Positions 53,902 to 63,038 are shown, numbered from the stretch's first letter. The stretch: 64,000 nt of DNA from Castellaniella sp040276065 (GCF_040276065.1 NZ_JBELOI010000001.1:372001-436000); one strand, 5' to 3'. The notes: a model not told the origin generated them from the sequence alone. Numbers and translations: made by a program.

Positions 53902-54093
53902 TCAAGGGGGCGGCAGGTGTGGGCGTGGATGGTCCGGGGGCAGCGGTATCAGTCGCATGCGGCACAGGCGCAAGTGGGCGATCCGCCAGCACCCGTCCTC
54001 CCGCCGGTAGGCTTCCTCGTAGTGGCAGTAGCGGGTCTTCAGCCGCTTGATCTCCTGGATGGAGCACAGGCGGTCGAGGTCCGGGTTTGTCAT
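53902..54093 (-). pseudogene. SnoaL-like protein with an internal deletion
   Basis: The 63-residue frame starts MTNPDLDRLCSIQEIKRLKT RYC, the N-terminal helix of SnoaL-like (NTF2-fold) proteins, and jumps directly to YEEAYRREDGCWRIAHLRL, the C-terminal strands. The roughly 80 central residues with the catalytic pocket are missing while the frame is kept. A ribosome site (GAGGA) is still present. Probably non-functional, though a small folded product is not excluded. Confidence 0.6.
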
Positions 54094-54109
54094 GGCGTGT
54101 CCTCGTGGC

Positions 54110-55039
54110 TCAATATGCCTGACTCGAATAGGATCCCTGCTCGATCTCGTCGAACAGGGAGGCGCGCCGGGGGCTCCAGCCCAATTCCGCTCTGGCACGC
54201 AGGGCCCTGACCCGGCTGTTGGACCCGAAGCTGTAAAGGGTGGGACCCTCGCCGTATTCGGCAATGGCCTCCTCTTGGGTCATGGAGGCGGTCTTTTCGC
54301 CGAATCCCAGCATGCGACTGATGGATCGGCAGATGTCCGCCATCGACGCCTCGCCGTTCTCGGCGTAGTAGAAGGCGCCCGCGGGGGCGTCGGTCAGCGC
54401 CTTGACGTACAGGTCGGCCAAGTCCTCGACGTGCACGTTGGACCAGGTGTTGGCACCCCGGCCGACGTATCGGGCGACGCCGTGTTTGCGGGCGACCGCA
54501 ATCATCCGTGGAATCTGGATGCTGTCCGGATTCAGGCCGGTGCCTCTGCCGTAGATCATCGGCGGCGCGATCACGCTTGCCCGTACGCCGTTGCTGGCCG
54601 AGTCGAGCACCAGCGTGTTGAGCGCGACGCGGGCCACGCGCGCCGCCAGGGGTTGGACGGGCGTGTCGTCCTCGTAAATCTTGTCGCTAAGTTCGCCCCC
54701 CGCGCAATCGGCAACGATTCCGGACCCGCTGGTCTGGATGAATGCCTTGCCGCGCAGGACCGGCAGCATGGCTTCCACCGCGCCCCGGTGGTCGGCATCC
54801 GCGGCATTGATGACGGCATCAGCGGAGTCGGCCAGCTCCGCCAGCAGCTCAGCGTGATCCAGGGTCCCCAATACCGCTTGGATGCCGTGGGCGCGAACCC
54901 GTTGTGCGCGTTCTTGCGAGCGGACCAAGCCGGTCACGGAGTGCCCCGCCGCGAGCAGCGCATTGGCGATCGTGCCGCCGATGTAGCCAGAGGCGCCAGT
55001 CAGGAAAACTTTCAAATCTATCTCCAGGTTGTCAGCCAT
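54110..55039 (-). CDS. NAD-dependent epimerase/dehydratase (extended SDR)
   Basis: 309 residues. Rossmann motif LTGASGYIGGTIANALLA near residue 13, AxTSGSGIV-like FIQTSGSGIVAD, and the substrate region PPMIYGRGTG with SNVHVEDLADLYVKAL. The catalytic tyrosine motif YxxxK is not obvious, which places it near atypical SDRs. It is divergent from the LysR gene at 55134 and precedes two decayed genes. Substrate unknown, perhaps a small aldehyde or sugar derivative. Confidence 0.85.
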   Translation of the reverse strand: MADNLEIDLKVFLTGASGYIGGTIANALLAAGHSVTGLVRSQERAQRVRAHGIQAVLGTLDHAELLAELADSADAVINAADADHRGAVEAMLPVLRGKAFIQTSGSGIVADCAGGELSDKIYEDDTPVQPLAARVARVALNTLVLDSASNGVRASVIAPPMIYGRGTGLNPDSIQIPRMIAVARKHGVARYVGRGANTWSNVHVEDLADLYVKALTDAPAGAFYYAENGEASMADICRSISRMLGFGEKTASMTQEEAIAEYGEGPTLYSFGSNSRVRALRARAELGWSPRRASLFDEIEQGSYSSQAY

Positions 55040-55133
55040 TGCGGCTTTTCGGGAATGTGAAATGAATGCTACTCTTTAACAAGATGATGATAAATTAGGC
55101 ACATGGAATAATATTTGTGAATTTTTGGAATAG

Positions 55134-56060
55134 ATGAACGCGGATCTTCGGACCTTCGTCCTGGTGGTCGAACGTGGGAGTTTTTCCCTGGCCGCCGCCG
55201 AGCTGGGCTTGACGCCCTCCGCGGTGTCCAAGCTGGTGTCGCGCCTCGAGGATCGCCTGGAAGTCCGCTTGCTGCATCGGACGACCAGAAGACTTTCGCT
55301 GACGCCCGAAGGGGACATCTTCCACCTGCGTGCGCGGGATATCCTGGCCGCGATCGAGGATGCGGAAGCGGAGGTATCCCAAGCCGGGCGCATGCCCAGG
55401 GGCCGGCTGCGCATCAACTGTGTGACAGGGTTCGCCTTCCATGAGCTTGCGAATGCGCTCCCTGTTTTTTCCGCCCGCTATCCCGACATGCACATCGAGC
55501 TTGCCGTGACCGATCGTGTTGTGGATCTGCTTGCCGAGAACGCGGACATTGGGATTCGCTCGGGGGCCATCCTGGATCCATCGCTTGTCGCCCGGAAAAT
55601 AGCGGACTTTGAACGGCGGTTGTACGCCGCGCCCGCCTATCTCGCAAAGCGGGGCATGCCCGGAACCCCGGGTGACCTAGCGGCGCACGACTGCATTGTT
55701 CATGCCAGCAAACCCCCCTATCGCTGGCCGTTTTTGGTGAATGGCGGCCTCGTGGACGTGGATGTCGCCGCCCGGCTGGCGGTCGACAACGCGGAAACCG
55801 CCCTGCGCATCGCGGTGGCCGGCGGTGGCATTACACGCGTGGCGGACCTGCTCGTCGGGGAGTCGGTCAGGAGCGGGTGCCTTGTCCCTGTCCTGGACGA
55901 TTTCCATGTAGTCGATCCGATTCCCTTGTTTGCGGTCTATCCCCAGGGCAGGCACCGCATGCCGAAAGTGCGGGTGTTTCTCGATTTCATGCTGGAGCGT
56001 TTCTCGCATGGACCTTGGCGCAGCGGTGTCGCCGTCGGTGGGGATCCGGGGCGTCAATGA
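55134..56060 (+). CDS. LysR-family transcriptional regulator
   Basis: 308 residues. The HTH (GSFSLAAAELGLTPSAVSKL) lies at about 14-34 with the LLHRTTRRLSLTPEG stretch, followed by a LysR substrate-binding domain at about 88-290. Divergent from the epimerase gene with a 94-base AT-rich gap that should hold the operator. Probably regulates the epimerase operon. Ends seven bases inside the mltB gene on the other strand. Confidence 0.92.
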   Translation: MNADLRTFVLVVERGSFSLAAAELGLTPSAVSKLVSRLEDRLEVRLLHRTTRRLSLTPEGDIFHLRARDILAAIEDAEAEVSQAGRMPRGRLRINCVTGFAFHELANALPVFSARYPDMHIELAVTDRVVDLLAENADIGIRSGAILDPSLVARKIADFERRLYAAPAYLAKRGMPGTPGDLAAHDCIVHASKPPYRWPFLVNGGLVDVDVAARLAVDNAETALRIAVAGGGITRVADLLVGESVRSGCLVPVLDDFHVVDPIPLFAVYPQGRHRMPKVRVFLDFMLERFSHGPWRSGVAVGGDPGRQ

Positions 56061-57217
56061 TCCAGGCGGTTTGGGTCGCCGTAGCCGACCCGATCGGCGA
56101 TTTCGTGCGCCAGATCCGCCACTGAGGCGGCATAAAAGTAGCTGCGGTTGTAATGGGTCAGCGCAAAGAAATTCGGCGTTGCGCTGCGGTATTCGTTCAC
56201 GCCACGCACCTCGTCGCGCAGGTCGATCACCCCCAGCGCCGCCGCTTGCCAGGCGGTGCCGCCGCCTGGCAGCGCCCGGGCGCCCGCGGCGCGCAGGCTG
56301 GGCCAGTCGGTGGTCGGCGACAGGCCGTCTTGCACCAGGGCGTCGGCCCGGGCAGGCAGGGCCACCGGCGCGAATACCGGCACGTCGCGAACCCAGCCAT
56401 GCTCTTGCAGGAACAGGCCCACCGAGGCGATGGCGTCGGCCTTGCTGCCCATCAGGTCGATGCGGCCATCGGCGTCGCCATCGGCGGCGTAGCGCATGAG
56501 ACTGCCCGGCATGAATTGAGGCAGGCCCATGGCGCCGGCGAAAGAGCCCTCGGCGCTGCGGGCGTCGAGCAATCCCTGCGCGTCGAGCACGATCAGATCC
56601 TCGAGCTGCTGGCGGAACATCCGGGCGCGCTCGGGGCGGCCGGGATCCGGGTAGCGGAAGCCCAGGGTGGCCAGCGTATCGAGCACCCGGTGGTCGCCGG
56701 TGTAGCGGCCGTAGACGGTCTCGATGCCGATGATGGCGACGATGATGGAGGGCGGCACGCCATACCGCCGGCTCGCCCGGTCCAGGTCGGCGCGGTTTGC
56801 GTTCCAGAAGGCCACGCCTTCGCGGATCCGGATCGGGTCCACGTGCCGCTGTCGGTAGCTGAGCCAGGCGCGGCGGATGCGCTTGCCCGACGGGGTCATC
56901 AGGCGGGCCGCGGTGGCGTCGAACCGGGCTTCGAGCAGCAGCGCCTCGACCTCCGGCAGGGCGATGCCGTGGGCGGCGGATACTTCGCGGGCAAAGGCGG
57001 CCACGTCCGGCTGAAGCGCGCCGTTGGCTGCGACGAAATCCCCACGGGCCGGCACCGGCGCACGCTTCGGCGGGCTGTTCGGTATGGCGGCTGCCGTGTC
57101 TGAATGGGGGGCGCTGGGGGCGACGGGGGCGCTGGGGTCCGCGGTGCCGCTCGTGGCGCAGCCAGCCAGGGCAAGTGACGCGGCGGCAACTTGTAAAATG
57201 CGGACTGGTCTGGACAT
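56054..57217 (-). CDS. Lytic murein transglycosylase B-like lipoprotein
   Basis: 387 residues. Lipoprotein signal with LALAGC at residues about 14-19, then a Pro/Ala linker and the MltB-type domain: IVAIIGIETVYGRYTGDHRV has the catalytic glutamate, and MGLPQFMPGSLMRYAADGDA and DAIASVGLFLQEHGW follow the SLT_2 family. Cleaves peptidoglycan at the outer-membrane face of the sacculus. Its start is close to the divergent hydrolase gene at 57228, ten bases away. Confidence 0.93.
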   Translation of the reverse strand: MSRPVRILQVAAASLALAGCATSGTADPSAPVAPSAPHSDTAAAIPNSPPKRAPVPARGDFVAANGALQPDVAAFAREVSAAHGIALPEVEALLLEARFDATAARLMTPSGKRIRRAWLSYRQRHVDPIRIREGVAFWNANRADLDRASRRYGVPPSIIVAIIGIETVYGRYTGDHRVLDTLATLGFRYPDPGRPERARMFRQQLEDLIVLDAQGLLDARSAEGSFAGAMGLPQFMPGSLMRYAADGDADGRIDLMGSKADAIASVGLFLQEHGWVRDVPVFAPVALPARADALVQDGLSPTTDWPSLRAAGARALPGGGTAWQAAALGVIDLRDEVRGVNEYRSATPNFFALTHYNRSYFYAASVADLAHEIADRVGYGDPNRLDH

Positions 57218-57227
57218 AATCGCCTTT

Positions 57228-58151
57228 ATGGAAACTCTCTATATTACCCATCCCGCGTGCCGGCTGCACGAGATGGGCCCCCGGCATCCCGAGTGCCCGG
57301 AACGCTTGGATGCGATTTCCGATCAGTTGTTGATCCACGGCTTGATGGACTTCCTGTCGCCACGCACGGCCCGGTTGGCCGGCGACGAGGATATGCTGCG
57401 CGTGCACCGGGCCGAGTATCTGGCGGCGCTGTGGCGGGCGGCGCCCGCCGAGGGCTATGCCATGATCGACCCGGACACCGCCATGAATCCACATACGTTC
57501 GAGGCAGCGCAGGCGGCCGCGGGCGCGGGGCTGACGGCGATCGACGCTGTGATGGGCGGCGAGGCCCGCACGGCCTTTTGCGCCGTGCGTCCACCCGGCC
57601 ATCATGCGCGCCCCGCCCAGGCGATGGGGTTCTGCTTCGTCAACAACATCGCCGTGGCCGCCGCCTATGCCCTCGAGCGCCACGCTCTGGACCGCGTGGC
57701 GATCATCGATTTTGACGTGCATCACGGCAATGGGACCGAGGAGATCTTTCTGCGCGACGAGCGCGTCCTGATGTGCAGCTTTTACCAGCGTCCCCTGTTC
57801 CCCGACATGTGGGCGAGCGACCCTGGGTCCAATATGATCAATGTTCCGGTGCCTCCGTATGCCGAGGCATCGGTCTGTCGTGATATCGTGACGGATTGCT
57901 GGTTGCCCGCGCTGCGGGCGTTTCGTCCTGAACTCATCCTGGTCTCGGCGGGCTTTGACGGTCATCGCGAGGACGAGATGGGGCAGCTCAAGCTGACCGA
58001 GGCGGATTACGCCTGGATCACCCGGGAGCTGCTTGAGGTTGCGCATGGCTGTGCCCAGGGGCGGATCGTGAGTTTCCTGGAAGGGGGGTACAACCTCTCG
58101 GCCCTGGGTCGCAGCGTCGCGGCGCATATCCGGGCGCTGGGCGGACTATGA
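57228..58151 (+). CDS. Histone deacetylase-like amidohydrolase
   Basis: 307 residues. Zinc site IDFDVHHGNGTEEIF, catalytic histidines in RPPGHHARPAQAMGFCFVNN and SAGFDGH, and the tyrosine in LEGGYNLSAL. Related to acetoin-utilisation AcuC and acetylpolyamine amidohydrolases. Family members remove acetyl groups from small amines or proteins. Divergent from the transglycosylase gene and 85 bases before etfB. Start at 57228 (METLYITHP) chosen over the upstream frame. Confidence 0.9.
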   Translation: METLYITHPACRLHEMGPRHPECPERLDAISDQLLIHGLMDFLSPRTARLAGDEDMLRVHRAEYLAALWRAAPAEGYAMIDPDTAMNPHTFEAAQAAAGAGLTAIDAVMGGEARTAFCAVRPPGHHARPAQAMGFCFVNNIAVAAAYALERHALDRVAIIDFDVHHGNGTEEIFLRDERVLMCSFYQRPLFPDMWASDPGSNMINVPVPPYAEASVCRDIVTDCWLPALRAFRPELILVSAGFDGHREDEMGQLKLTEADYAWITRELLEVAHGCAQGRIVSFLEGGYNLSALGRSVAAHIRALGGL

Positions 58152-58236
58152 ATATATTTGGCATATTGCCCGACAAGGCTCGGCGCCTGGCTGTGCAAGG
58201 CCGGGTGCGGGTTATTTTTTTTATGGAGAGTGCTCG

Positions 58237-58986
58237 ATGAAGGTCCTGGTACCTGTCAAGCGCGTCGTTGACTACAACGTCAAGGTTCGCGTGAAATCCG
58301 ATCAAAGCGGCGTGGATATCGCCAATGTCAAGATGTCCATGAACCCATTCGACGAAATCGCCGTCGAAGAGGCGACCCGCCTCAAGGAAAGCGGGGTGGC
58401 CCAGGAGGTCGTGGCCGTGTCTTGCGGCGTGGCCCAGTGCCAGGAAACGCTGCGCACCGCGATGGCGATCGGTGCCGATCGGGGCCTGCTGGTGCAGACC
58501 GACGCCGAGCTGCAACCGCTGGCCGTGGCCAAGCTGCTGGCGGCGCTGGCCGCCAAGGAACAGCCCGGGCTCGTCATCCTGGGCAAGCAGGCCATTGACG
58601 ACGATGCCAACCAGACCGGCCAGATGCTGGCCGCCTTGCTGGACTGGCCGCAGGCCACCAACGCCAGCAAGGTCGAGGTCGAGGGCGACCGTGTCAAGGT
58701 CACCCGTGAGGTCGATGGCGGTCTCGAGACCCTGAGCCTGGCGCTACCGGCCATCATCACCACGGACCTGCGGCTGAACGAGCCGCGCTACGTGACCCTG
58801 CCCAACATCATGAAGGCCAAAAAGAAAACCCTGGATACCTTCTCGCCCGAGGATTTGGGCGTCGACGTGGCGCCGCGCCTCAAGACCCTCAAGGTTTCCG
58901 AGCCGCCCGCGCGCGCGGCCGGGATCGTGGTGCCCGATGTCGCCACGCTGGTGGACAAACTCAAGAACGAAGCAAAGGTGGTGTAA
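58237..58986 (+). CDS. etfB: Electron transfer flavoprotein subunit beta
   Basis: 249 residues starting MKVLVPVKRVVDYNVKVRVK. It has the ETF-beta signature LRLNEPRYVTLPNIMKAKKK-type segment (LRLNEPRYVTLPN) and the AMP-binding VILGKQAIDDDANQTGQML. Forms the FAD heterodimer that takes electrons from acyl-CoA dehydrogenases. GGAGA precedes the start, and etfA follows with no gap. Confidence 0.97.
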   Translation: MKVLVPVKRVVDYNVKVRVKSDQSGVDIANVKMSMNPFDEIAVEEATRLKESGVAQEVVAVSCGVAQCQETLRTAMAIGADRGLLVQTDAELQPLAVAKLLAALAAKEQPGLVILGKQAIDDDANQTGQMLAALLDWPQATNASKVEVEGDRVKVTREVDGGLETLSLALPAIITTDLRLNEPRYVTLPNIMKAKKKTLDTFSPEDLGVDVAPRLKTLKVSEPPARAAGIVVPDVATLVDKLKNEAKVV

Positions 58987-59916
58987 ATGAGCATTCTCGT
59001 CATAGCGGAACATGACAACGCCCAACTCAATGCCGCGACCCTGAACGTCGTGGCTGCGGCCGCCCGTCTGGGCGGCGATATCCATGTGCTGGTAGCCGGT
59101 GCCGGTGCCCGTGCCGTGGCCGAGCAGGCTGCGCAGGTCCAGTCGGTTGCCAAGGTGCTGCTGGCCGATGGGCCGGCGCTGGCCGATGGCCTGGCCGAGA
59201 ACGTATCGGCGCAGGTCCTGGCCGTGGCCGGCGGCTATAGCCACATCCTGTTCGCCGCGACCGCCTCGGGCAAGAACATCGCCCCGCGCGTAGCAGCGAA
59301 ACTGGACGTGGCGCAGGTCTCGGACATCGTCGCGGTCGAGTCCGCCGATACTTTCGTGCACCCGATCTACGCCGGCAATGCCATGGCGACGGTGCAGACC
59401 ACCGACGCCGTCAAGGTCCTCACCGTGCGGACCACGGGCTTCGATCCGGTGGCGGCTCAGGGTGGCGGCGGTGCCATCGACACCGTCGAGGCGGTCGGCG
59501 ATTCAGGCAAATCCTCCTTCGTCGGCCGTGCCCTGGCCAAGAGCGATCGTCCCGACCTGGCCTCGGCCTCGGTGGTGGTGTCGGGCGGCCGCGGGATGGG
59601 CAGCGCCGAGAATTTCAAGCTCCTTGAGCCGCTCGCCGACAAGCTTGGCGCCGCCCTGGGGGCGTCGCGCGCGGCGGTGGATGCGGGCTATGCGCCCAAC
59701 GACTGGCAGGTGGGACAGACCGGCAAGATCGTCGCGCCTCAGTTGTATGTCGCGGTGGGCATCTCTGGCGCCATTCAGCATCTGGCGGGTATGAAAGACT
59801 CCAAGGTCATTGTCGCCATCAACAAGGATGCCGAGGCGCCGATCTTCGGCGTGGCCGACTACGGGCTGGTCGCCGATCTGTTCGAGGCGGTGCCGGAACT
59901 GGTCAAGGCACTCTAG
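58987..59916 (+). CDS. etfA: Electron transfer flavoprotein subunit alpha
   Basis: 309 residues. FAD-binding C-terminal half with SGGRGMGSAENFKLLEPLAD, YVAVGISGAIQHLAGMKDS and NKDAEAPIFGVADYGLV. Partner of EtfB; passes electrons from flavoprotein dehydrogenases to ETF:ubiquinone oxidoreductase. Starts directly after etfB. Followed by two GC-rich hairpins and the acyl-CoA dehydrogenase that likely feeds it. Confidence 0.97.
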   Translation: MSILVIAEHDNAQLNAATLNVVAAAARLGGDIHVLVAGAGARAVAEQAAQVQSVAKVLLADGPALADGLAENVSAQVLAVAGGYSHILFAATASGKNIAPRVAAKLDVAQVSDIVAVESADTFVHPIYAGNAMATVQTTDAVKVLTVRTTGFDPVAAQGGGGAIDTVEAVGDSGKSSFVGRALAKSDRPDLASASVVVSGGRGMGSAENFKLLEPLADKLGAALGASRAAVDAGYAPNDWQVGQTGKIVAPQLYVAVGISGAIQHLAGMKDSKVIVAINKDAEAPIFGVADYGLVADLFEAVPELVKAL

Positions 59917-59929
59917 GCCGAGACAATCC

Positions 59930-59977
59930 GGACGCGCCCTGGTGCGTCCGCCATGGCGGGCCCAGGCGGGGCCCGCC
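59930..59977 (+). terminator. Two GC-rich stem-loops between etfA and the dehydrogenase
   Basis: GGACGC pairs with GCGTCC (59930-59949), and GGCGGGCCC with GGGCCCGCC (59955-59977). There is no T-run, so this may attenuate or process the message rather than stop it. Confidence 0.35.
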
Positions 59978-59998
59978 GCTCATGCGATAGGAGCGATC

Positions 59999-61810
59999 AT
60001 GACTTATCAGGCCCCCATTCAGGATATCCGCTTCGTGCTGCGCGAGCTCGCCGACCTTCAGGGCGTGCTGGCGCTGCCCGGTTTCGAAGAGGTGTCCGAG
60101 GATTTGGTGGATGCGATCCTCGAGGAAAACGCGCGCTTTGTCGAACAGGAGGTTGCGCCGCTGAACGTCGAGGGCGATCGTCATCCGGCCATCTGGCAGG
60201 ATGGCGAGGTTCGCACCTCGCCCGGCTTCAAGGCCGCGTTCGAGGCTTTCGCCCAGGGAGGATGGCAAGGCCTGCAGCATGAATCCGAGATGGGCGGCCA
60301 GGGCTTGCCCCGGCTCGTCGGCGCGCCCGCCACCGAGAATCTCAACGCCGCCAGCCTGGCGTTCTCGCTGTGCCCCTTGCTGACCGACGGCGTGATCGAG
60401 GCGCTGTCGCTGGTGGGGACGCCCGAGCAGCAGGCCCTCTACATCCCGCCCCTGCTCGCAGGGCGATGGACGGGCACCATGAACCTGACCGAGCCGCAGG
60501 CTGGCTCGGATCTGGCTTTGCTGCAGTCCCGCGCCGTGCGCCAGGACGACGGCAGCTATCGCATCACCGGCCAAAAGATCTTCATCACCTATGGAGATCA
60601 TGACATGGCCGAAAACATCATCCACCTGGTCCTCGCGCGCACGCCGCAGGCACCCAAGGGGGTCAAGGGCATTTCGCTGTTCATCGTCCCTAAATTCCTG
60701 GCGGACGGCAACACCCTTGGCGCCCGCAACGACGTCTATTGCGCCTCGCTCGAACACAAGCTCGGCATCCATGGCAGTCCCACCGCGGTCCTGTTGTACG
60801 GCTCGGGCAAGGGCGAGGTGGGCGGGGGCGGCGCGGTGGGTTACCTGATCGGCGAGGAAAATCACGGCCTGGGGTACATGTTCATCATGATGAACGCCGC
60901 GCGCTACGCGGTGGGCTTGCAGGGCGTCGCGGTGTCCGAACGCGCCTTGCAGCAGGCCGTGGCCTATGCCAACGAGCGCGTCCAGGGGCAGGCGCTGGAA
61001 GGTTCGGATGGCGCGGTGCCGATTGCGCGCCACCCGGACGTGCAGCGCATGCTGGGCATCATGCGCGGCCTCACCGAGGGCGCGCGCGCCGTGGCCTACG
61101 TCGCCGCCTCGCATCGCGACAAGGCCGCGCGTGCGGCCGACCCGCAGGCGCGGGCCCGGCACAAGGCCATCTACGAATATTTCGTGCCTATCGTCAAGGG
61201 GTTCTCGACCGAATCATCGGTCGAGGTGGCTTCGCTCGGCGTGCAGGTGCACGGCGGCATGGGTTTCATCGAGGAAACCGGTGCCGCCCTGTATTACCGC
61301 GACGCGCGCATCCTGCCGATCTACGAGGGTACGACGGCGATCCAGGCCAATGACTTCATCGGCCGCAAGATCCTGCGCGATGGCGGTGCGATCGCCAAGG
61401 AGCAGATCGCCGGGATGCTCGAGACCGCGGCCGGTTTGCGTGCGGACGACGGGGCCGACGCCGAGGGCCTGGCCCTGATCGCCGATCGCCTCGAGGCTGC
61501 GGCGAGGGCCTACGAGGCTTCGGTCGACGACATTCTCGCGCAGGCGGGCACGCACGTCCGCGGTGCCTTCATGGGCAGCGTCCCATGCCTGATGCAGGCC
61601 GGCACTGTACATGCCGGCTGGCAGCTCGCGCGTTCCGCACTGGCGGCGGCGCGCGCGATCCGAGCAGGTTCCACCGATGCGTTCCATCCGGCCAAGATCG
61701 CCACGGCGGTGGCCTATGCGGCGCACGTGTTGCCGCGCGCCGCCGCCATGGCCGATGCGATCTCGGTCGGCGCGCTGGCCGATCGCTATATGAATCGGCA
61801 GTGGATATAA
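59999..61810 (+). CDS. Acyl-CoA dehydrogenase
   Basis: 603 residues, the long form with a C-terminal extra domain. Flavin-binding motifs MNLTEPQAGSDLALLQ and GQKIFITYGDHDMAEN, and the catalytic glutamate in LPIYEGTTAIQANDFIG (Tyr-Glu-Gly-Thr). The last 120 residues form a helical C-terminal region found in the Burkholderiales medium/long-chain enzymes. First step of beta-oxidation, electrons to EtfBA encoded upstream. Start at 59999 has AGGAG six bases upstream. Confidence 0.93.
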   Translation: MTYQAPIQDIRFVLRELADLQGVLALPGFEEVSEDLVDAILEENARFVEQEVAPLNVEGDRHPAIWQDGEVRTSPGFKAAFEAFAQGGWQGLQHESEMGGQGLPRLVGAPATENLNAASLAFSLCPLLTDGVIEALSLVGTPEQQALYIPPLLAGRWTGTMNLTEPQAGSDLALLQSRAVRQDDGSYRITGQKIFITYGDHDMAENIIHLVLARTPQAPKGVKGISLFIVPKFLADGNTLGARNDVYCASLEHKLGIHGSPTAVLLYGSGKGEVGGGGAVGYLIGEENHGLGYMFIMMNAARYAVGLQGVAVSERALQQAVAYANERVQGQALEGSDGAVPIARHPDVQRMLGIMRGLTEGARAVAYVAASHRDKAARAADPQARARHKAIYEYFVPIVKGFSTESSVEVASLGVQVHGGMGFIEETGAALYYRDARILPIYEGTTAIQANDFIGRKILRDGGAIAKEQIAGMLETAAGLRADDGADAEGLALIADRLEAAARAYEASVDDILAQAGTHVRGAFMGSVPCLMQAGTVHAGWQLARSALAAARAIRAGSTDAFHPAKIATAVAYAAHVLPRAAAMADAISVGALADRYMNRQWI

Positions 61811-61932
61811 ATATAAGTAAAAATTATTTGGACCTCGTTCTATATCTTGTCAGAATATGAAGTGTCAACTTTCGCCGCCGCCGGTCAACCGCCGGCGGCG
61901 GGCACTTCAGGTCCGCAAAACAGGAGTATTCG

Positions 61933-62574
61933 ATGGCCACACTGCGCCTGGGCGACATCGCCCCCGATTTCGAGCAGGATTCCTCGCTCGGCAAGATTAA
62001 ATTCCATGAGTTTCTGGGCAACGGGTGGGGTGTGCTGTTTTCCCATCCGGCCGACTTCACCCCGGTGTGCACCACCGAGCTGGGCTATACCGCGATCGTC
62101 TCGGGCGAATTCGCCAAGCGCGGTGCCAAGGTGATCGCGGTCTCGGTCGATGGCCGGCAGTCCCACATCGATTGGATCAAGGACATCAACGACACGCAGA
62201 ACACCAAGGTCGAATATCCGATCCTGGCCGACGAGGATCGCAAGGTCGCGACCCTCTATGACATGATCCATCCCAACGCCAGCACCACCGCCACGGTGCG
62301 CTCGGTGTTCGTGATCGATCCCGCCAAGAAAATCCGCCTGATCCTGACGTACCCCGCCAGCACGGGCCGCAATTTCGACGAGATCCTGCGTGCCCTGGAT
62401 TCGATGCAGCTCACCGACAATTACAGCGTCGCCACGCCGGTGAACTGGAAGCAGGGCGAGGACGTCATCATCGCGCCCTCGATCAAGGATCCCGCCGTCC
62501 TGAAGGAAAAATTCCCCAAGGGCTATAAAGAGGTCCGTCCCTATCTGCGGATCACCCCTCAGCCGAATCGCTGA
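61933..62574 (+). CDS. 1-Cys peroxiredoxin
   Basis: 213 residues. Peroxidatic Cys46 in HPADFTPVCTTE; no second cysteine is visible, so it is the 1-Cys (Prx6-like) class, supported by the C-terminal arm VIIAPSIKDPAVLKEKFPKG. Reduces hydroperoxides with an outside thiol. The 122 bases upstream are AT-rich and would hold its promoter; no clear OxyR site was identified. Confidence 0.92.
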   Translation: MATLRLGDIAPDFEQDSSLGKIKFHEFLGNGWGVLFSHPADFTPVCTTELGYTAIVSGEFAKRGAKVIAVSVDGRQSHIDWIKDINDTQNTKVEYPILADEDRKVATLYDMIHPNASTTATVRSVFVIDPAKKIRLILTYPASTGRNFDEILRALDSMQLTDNYSVATPVNWKQGEDVIIAPSIKDPAVLKEKFPKGYKEVRPYLRITPQPNR

Positions 62575-62615
62575 TCCCGCGCGCTTGCCGCCGGGCGGCC
62601 CAGCGCAGAAAATGC

Positions 62616-62668
62616 TTGCACCGGATGCTGTTTTTTTGTACAGTATATAAAACTGTATGAAAAAACAG
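62616..62668 (+). promoter_or_regulatory. Predicted promoter with LexA-box-like site
   Basis: TTGCAC (62616-62621) and TACAGT (62639-62644) are 17 bases apart. CTGTATGAAAAAACAG (62653-62668) fits the LexA operator pattern CTGT-N8-ACAG exactly, placed at the likely transcription start where LexA would repress. It lies 55 bases before the next gene. Confidence 0.55.
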
Positions 62669-62723
62669 TATTCACGGGCCAGCTCATTTCGGTCGGCCCG
62701 AGTCCACGAGGCGAGGTGACGGC

Positions 62724-63008
62724 ATGACGGCAACAGTCTATTCCCAATGGCGGATTTCCCCGGCGCCCGCAGGGCGGCGGGCCGCCACCCAGGTCCGGCG
62801 TGCGCCGGCTGTGGTGAGGCGACGCATTCCTGATCGCGCCATGAGGCTGGATGAGGGATTGCCGGTGGTGGGCGCGGGCTTCGCGCGCGCCCGGCGGGCC
62901 GCCCGCCTGCACCGCCTGGCCCTAGCGGCCGCCGACGTCTGCATGGTGCTTGCGTGGGCGGCAATGATCCCCGGCCTGATGTGGCTGGGGGCGGTGGCCG
63001 GGTTCTGA
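62724..63008 (+). CDS. Small basic protein with C-terminal membrane helix, possibly SOS-controlled
   Basis: 94 residues, not recognised. The first 62 residues are rich in Arg/Ala/Pro and carry no hydrophobic stretch; residues about 66-94 are one hydrophobic helix (ALAAADVCMVLAWAAMIPGL). That is the layout of an N-in, tail-anchored membrane protein. GAGG lies 12 bases upstream of the ATG. The LexA-box match upstream suggests DNA-damage control, as for SOS-induced membrane peptides that stop division in other bacteria. Function is otherwise unknown. Confidence 0.65.
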   Translation: MTATVYSQWRISPAPAGRRAATQVRRAPAVVRRRIPDRAMRLDEGLPVVGAGFARARRAARLHRLALAAADVCMVLAWAAMIPGLMWLGAVAGF

Positions 63009-63038
63009 GGGATCATCCGGGCCGATGCCCGCCATGTG

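Noticed and set aside
55677..58127. 816-codon minus-strand frame spanning lysR, mltB and the histone-deacetylase-like gene
   Set aside because: Overlaps real genes in both orientations and shows no domain of its own.
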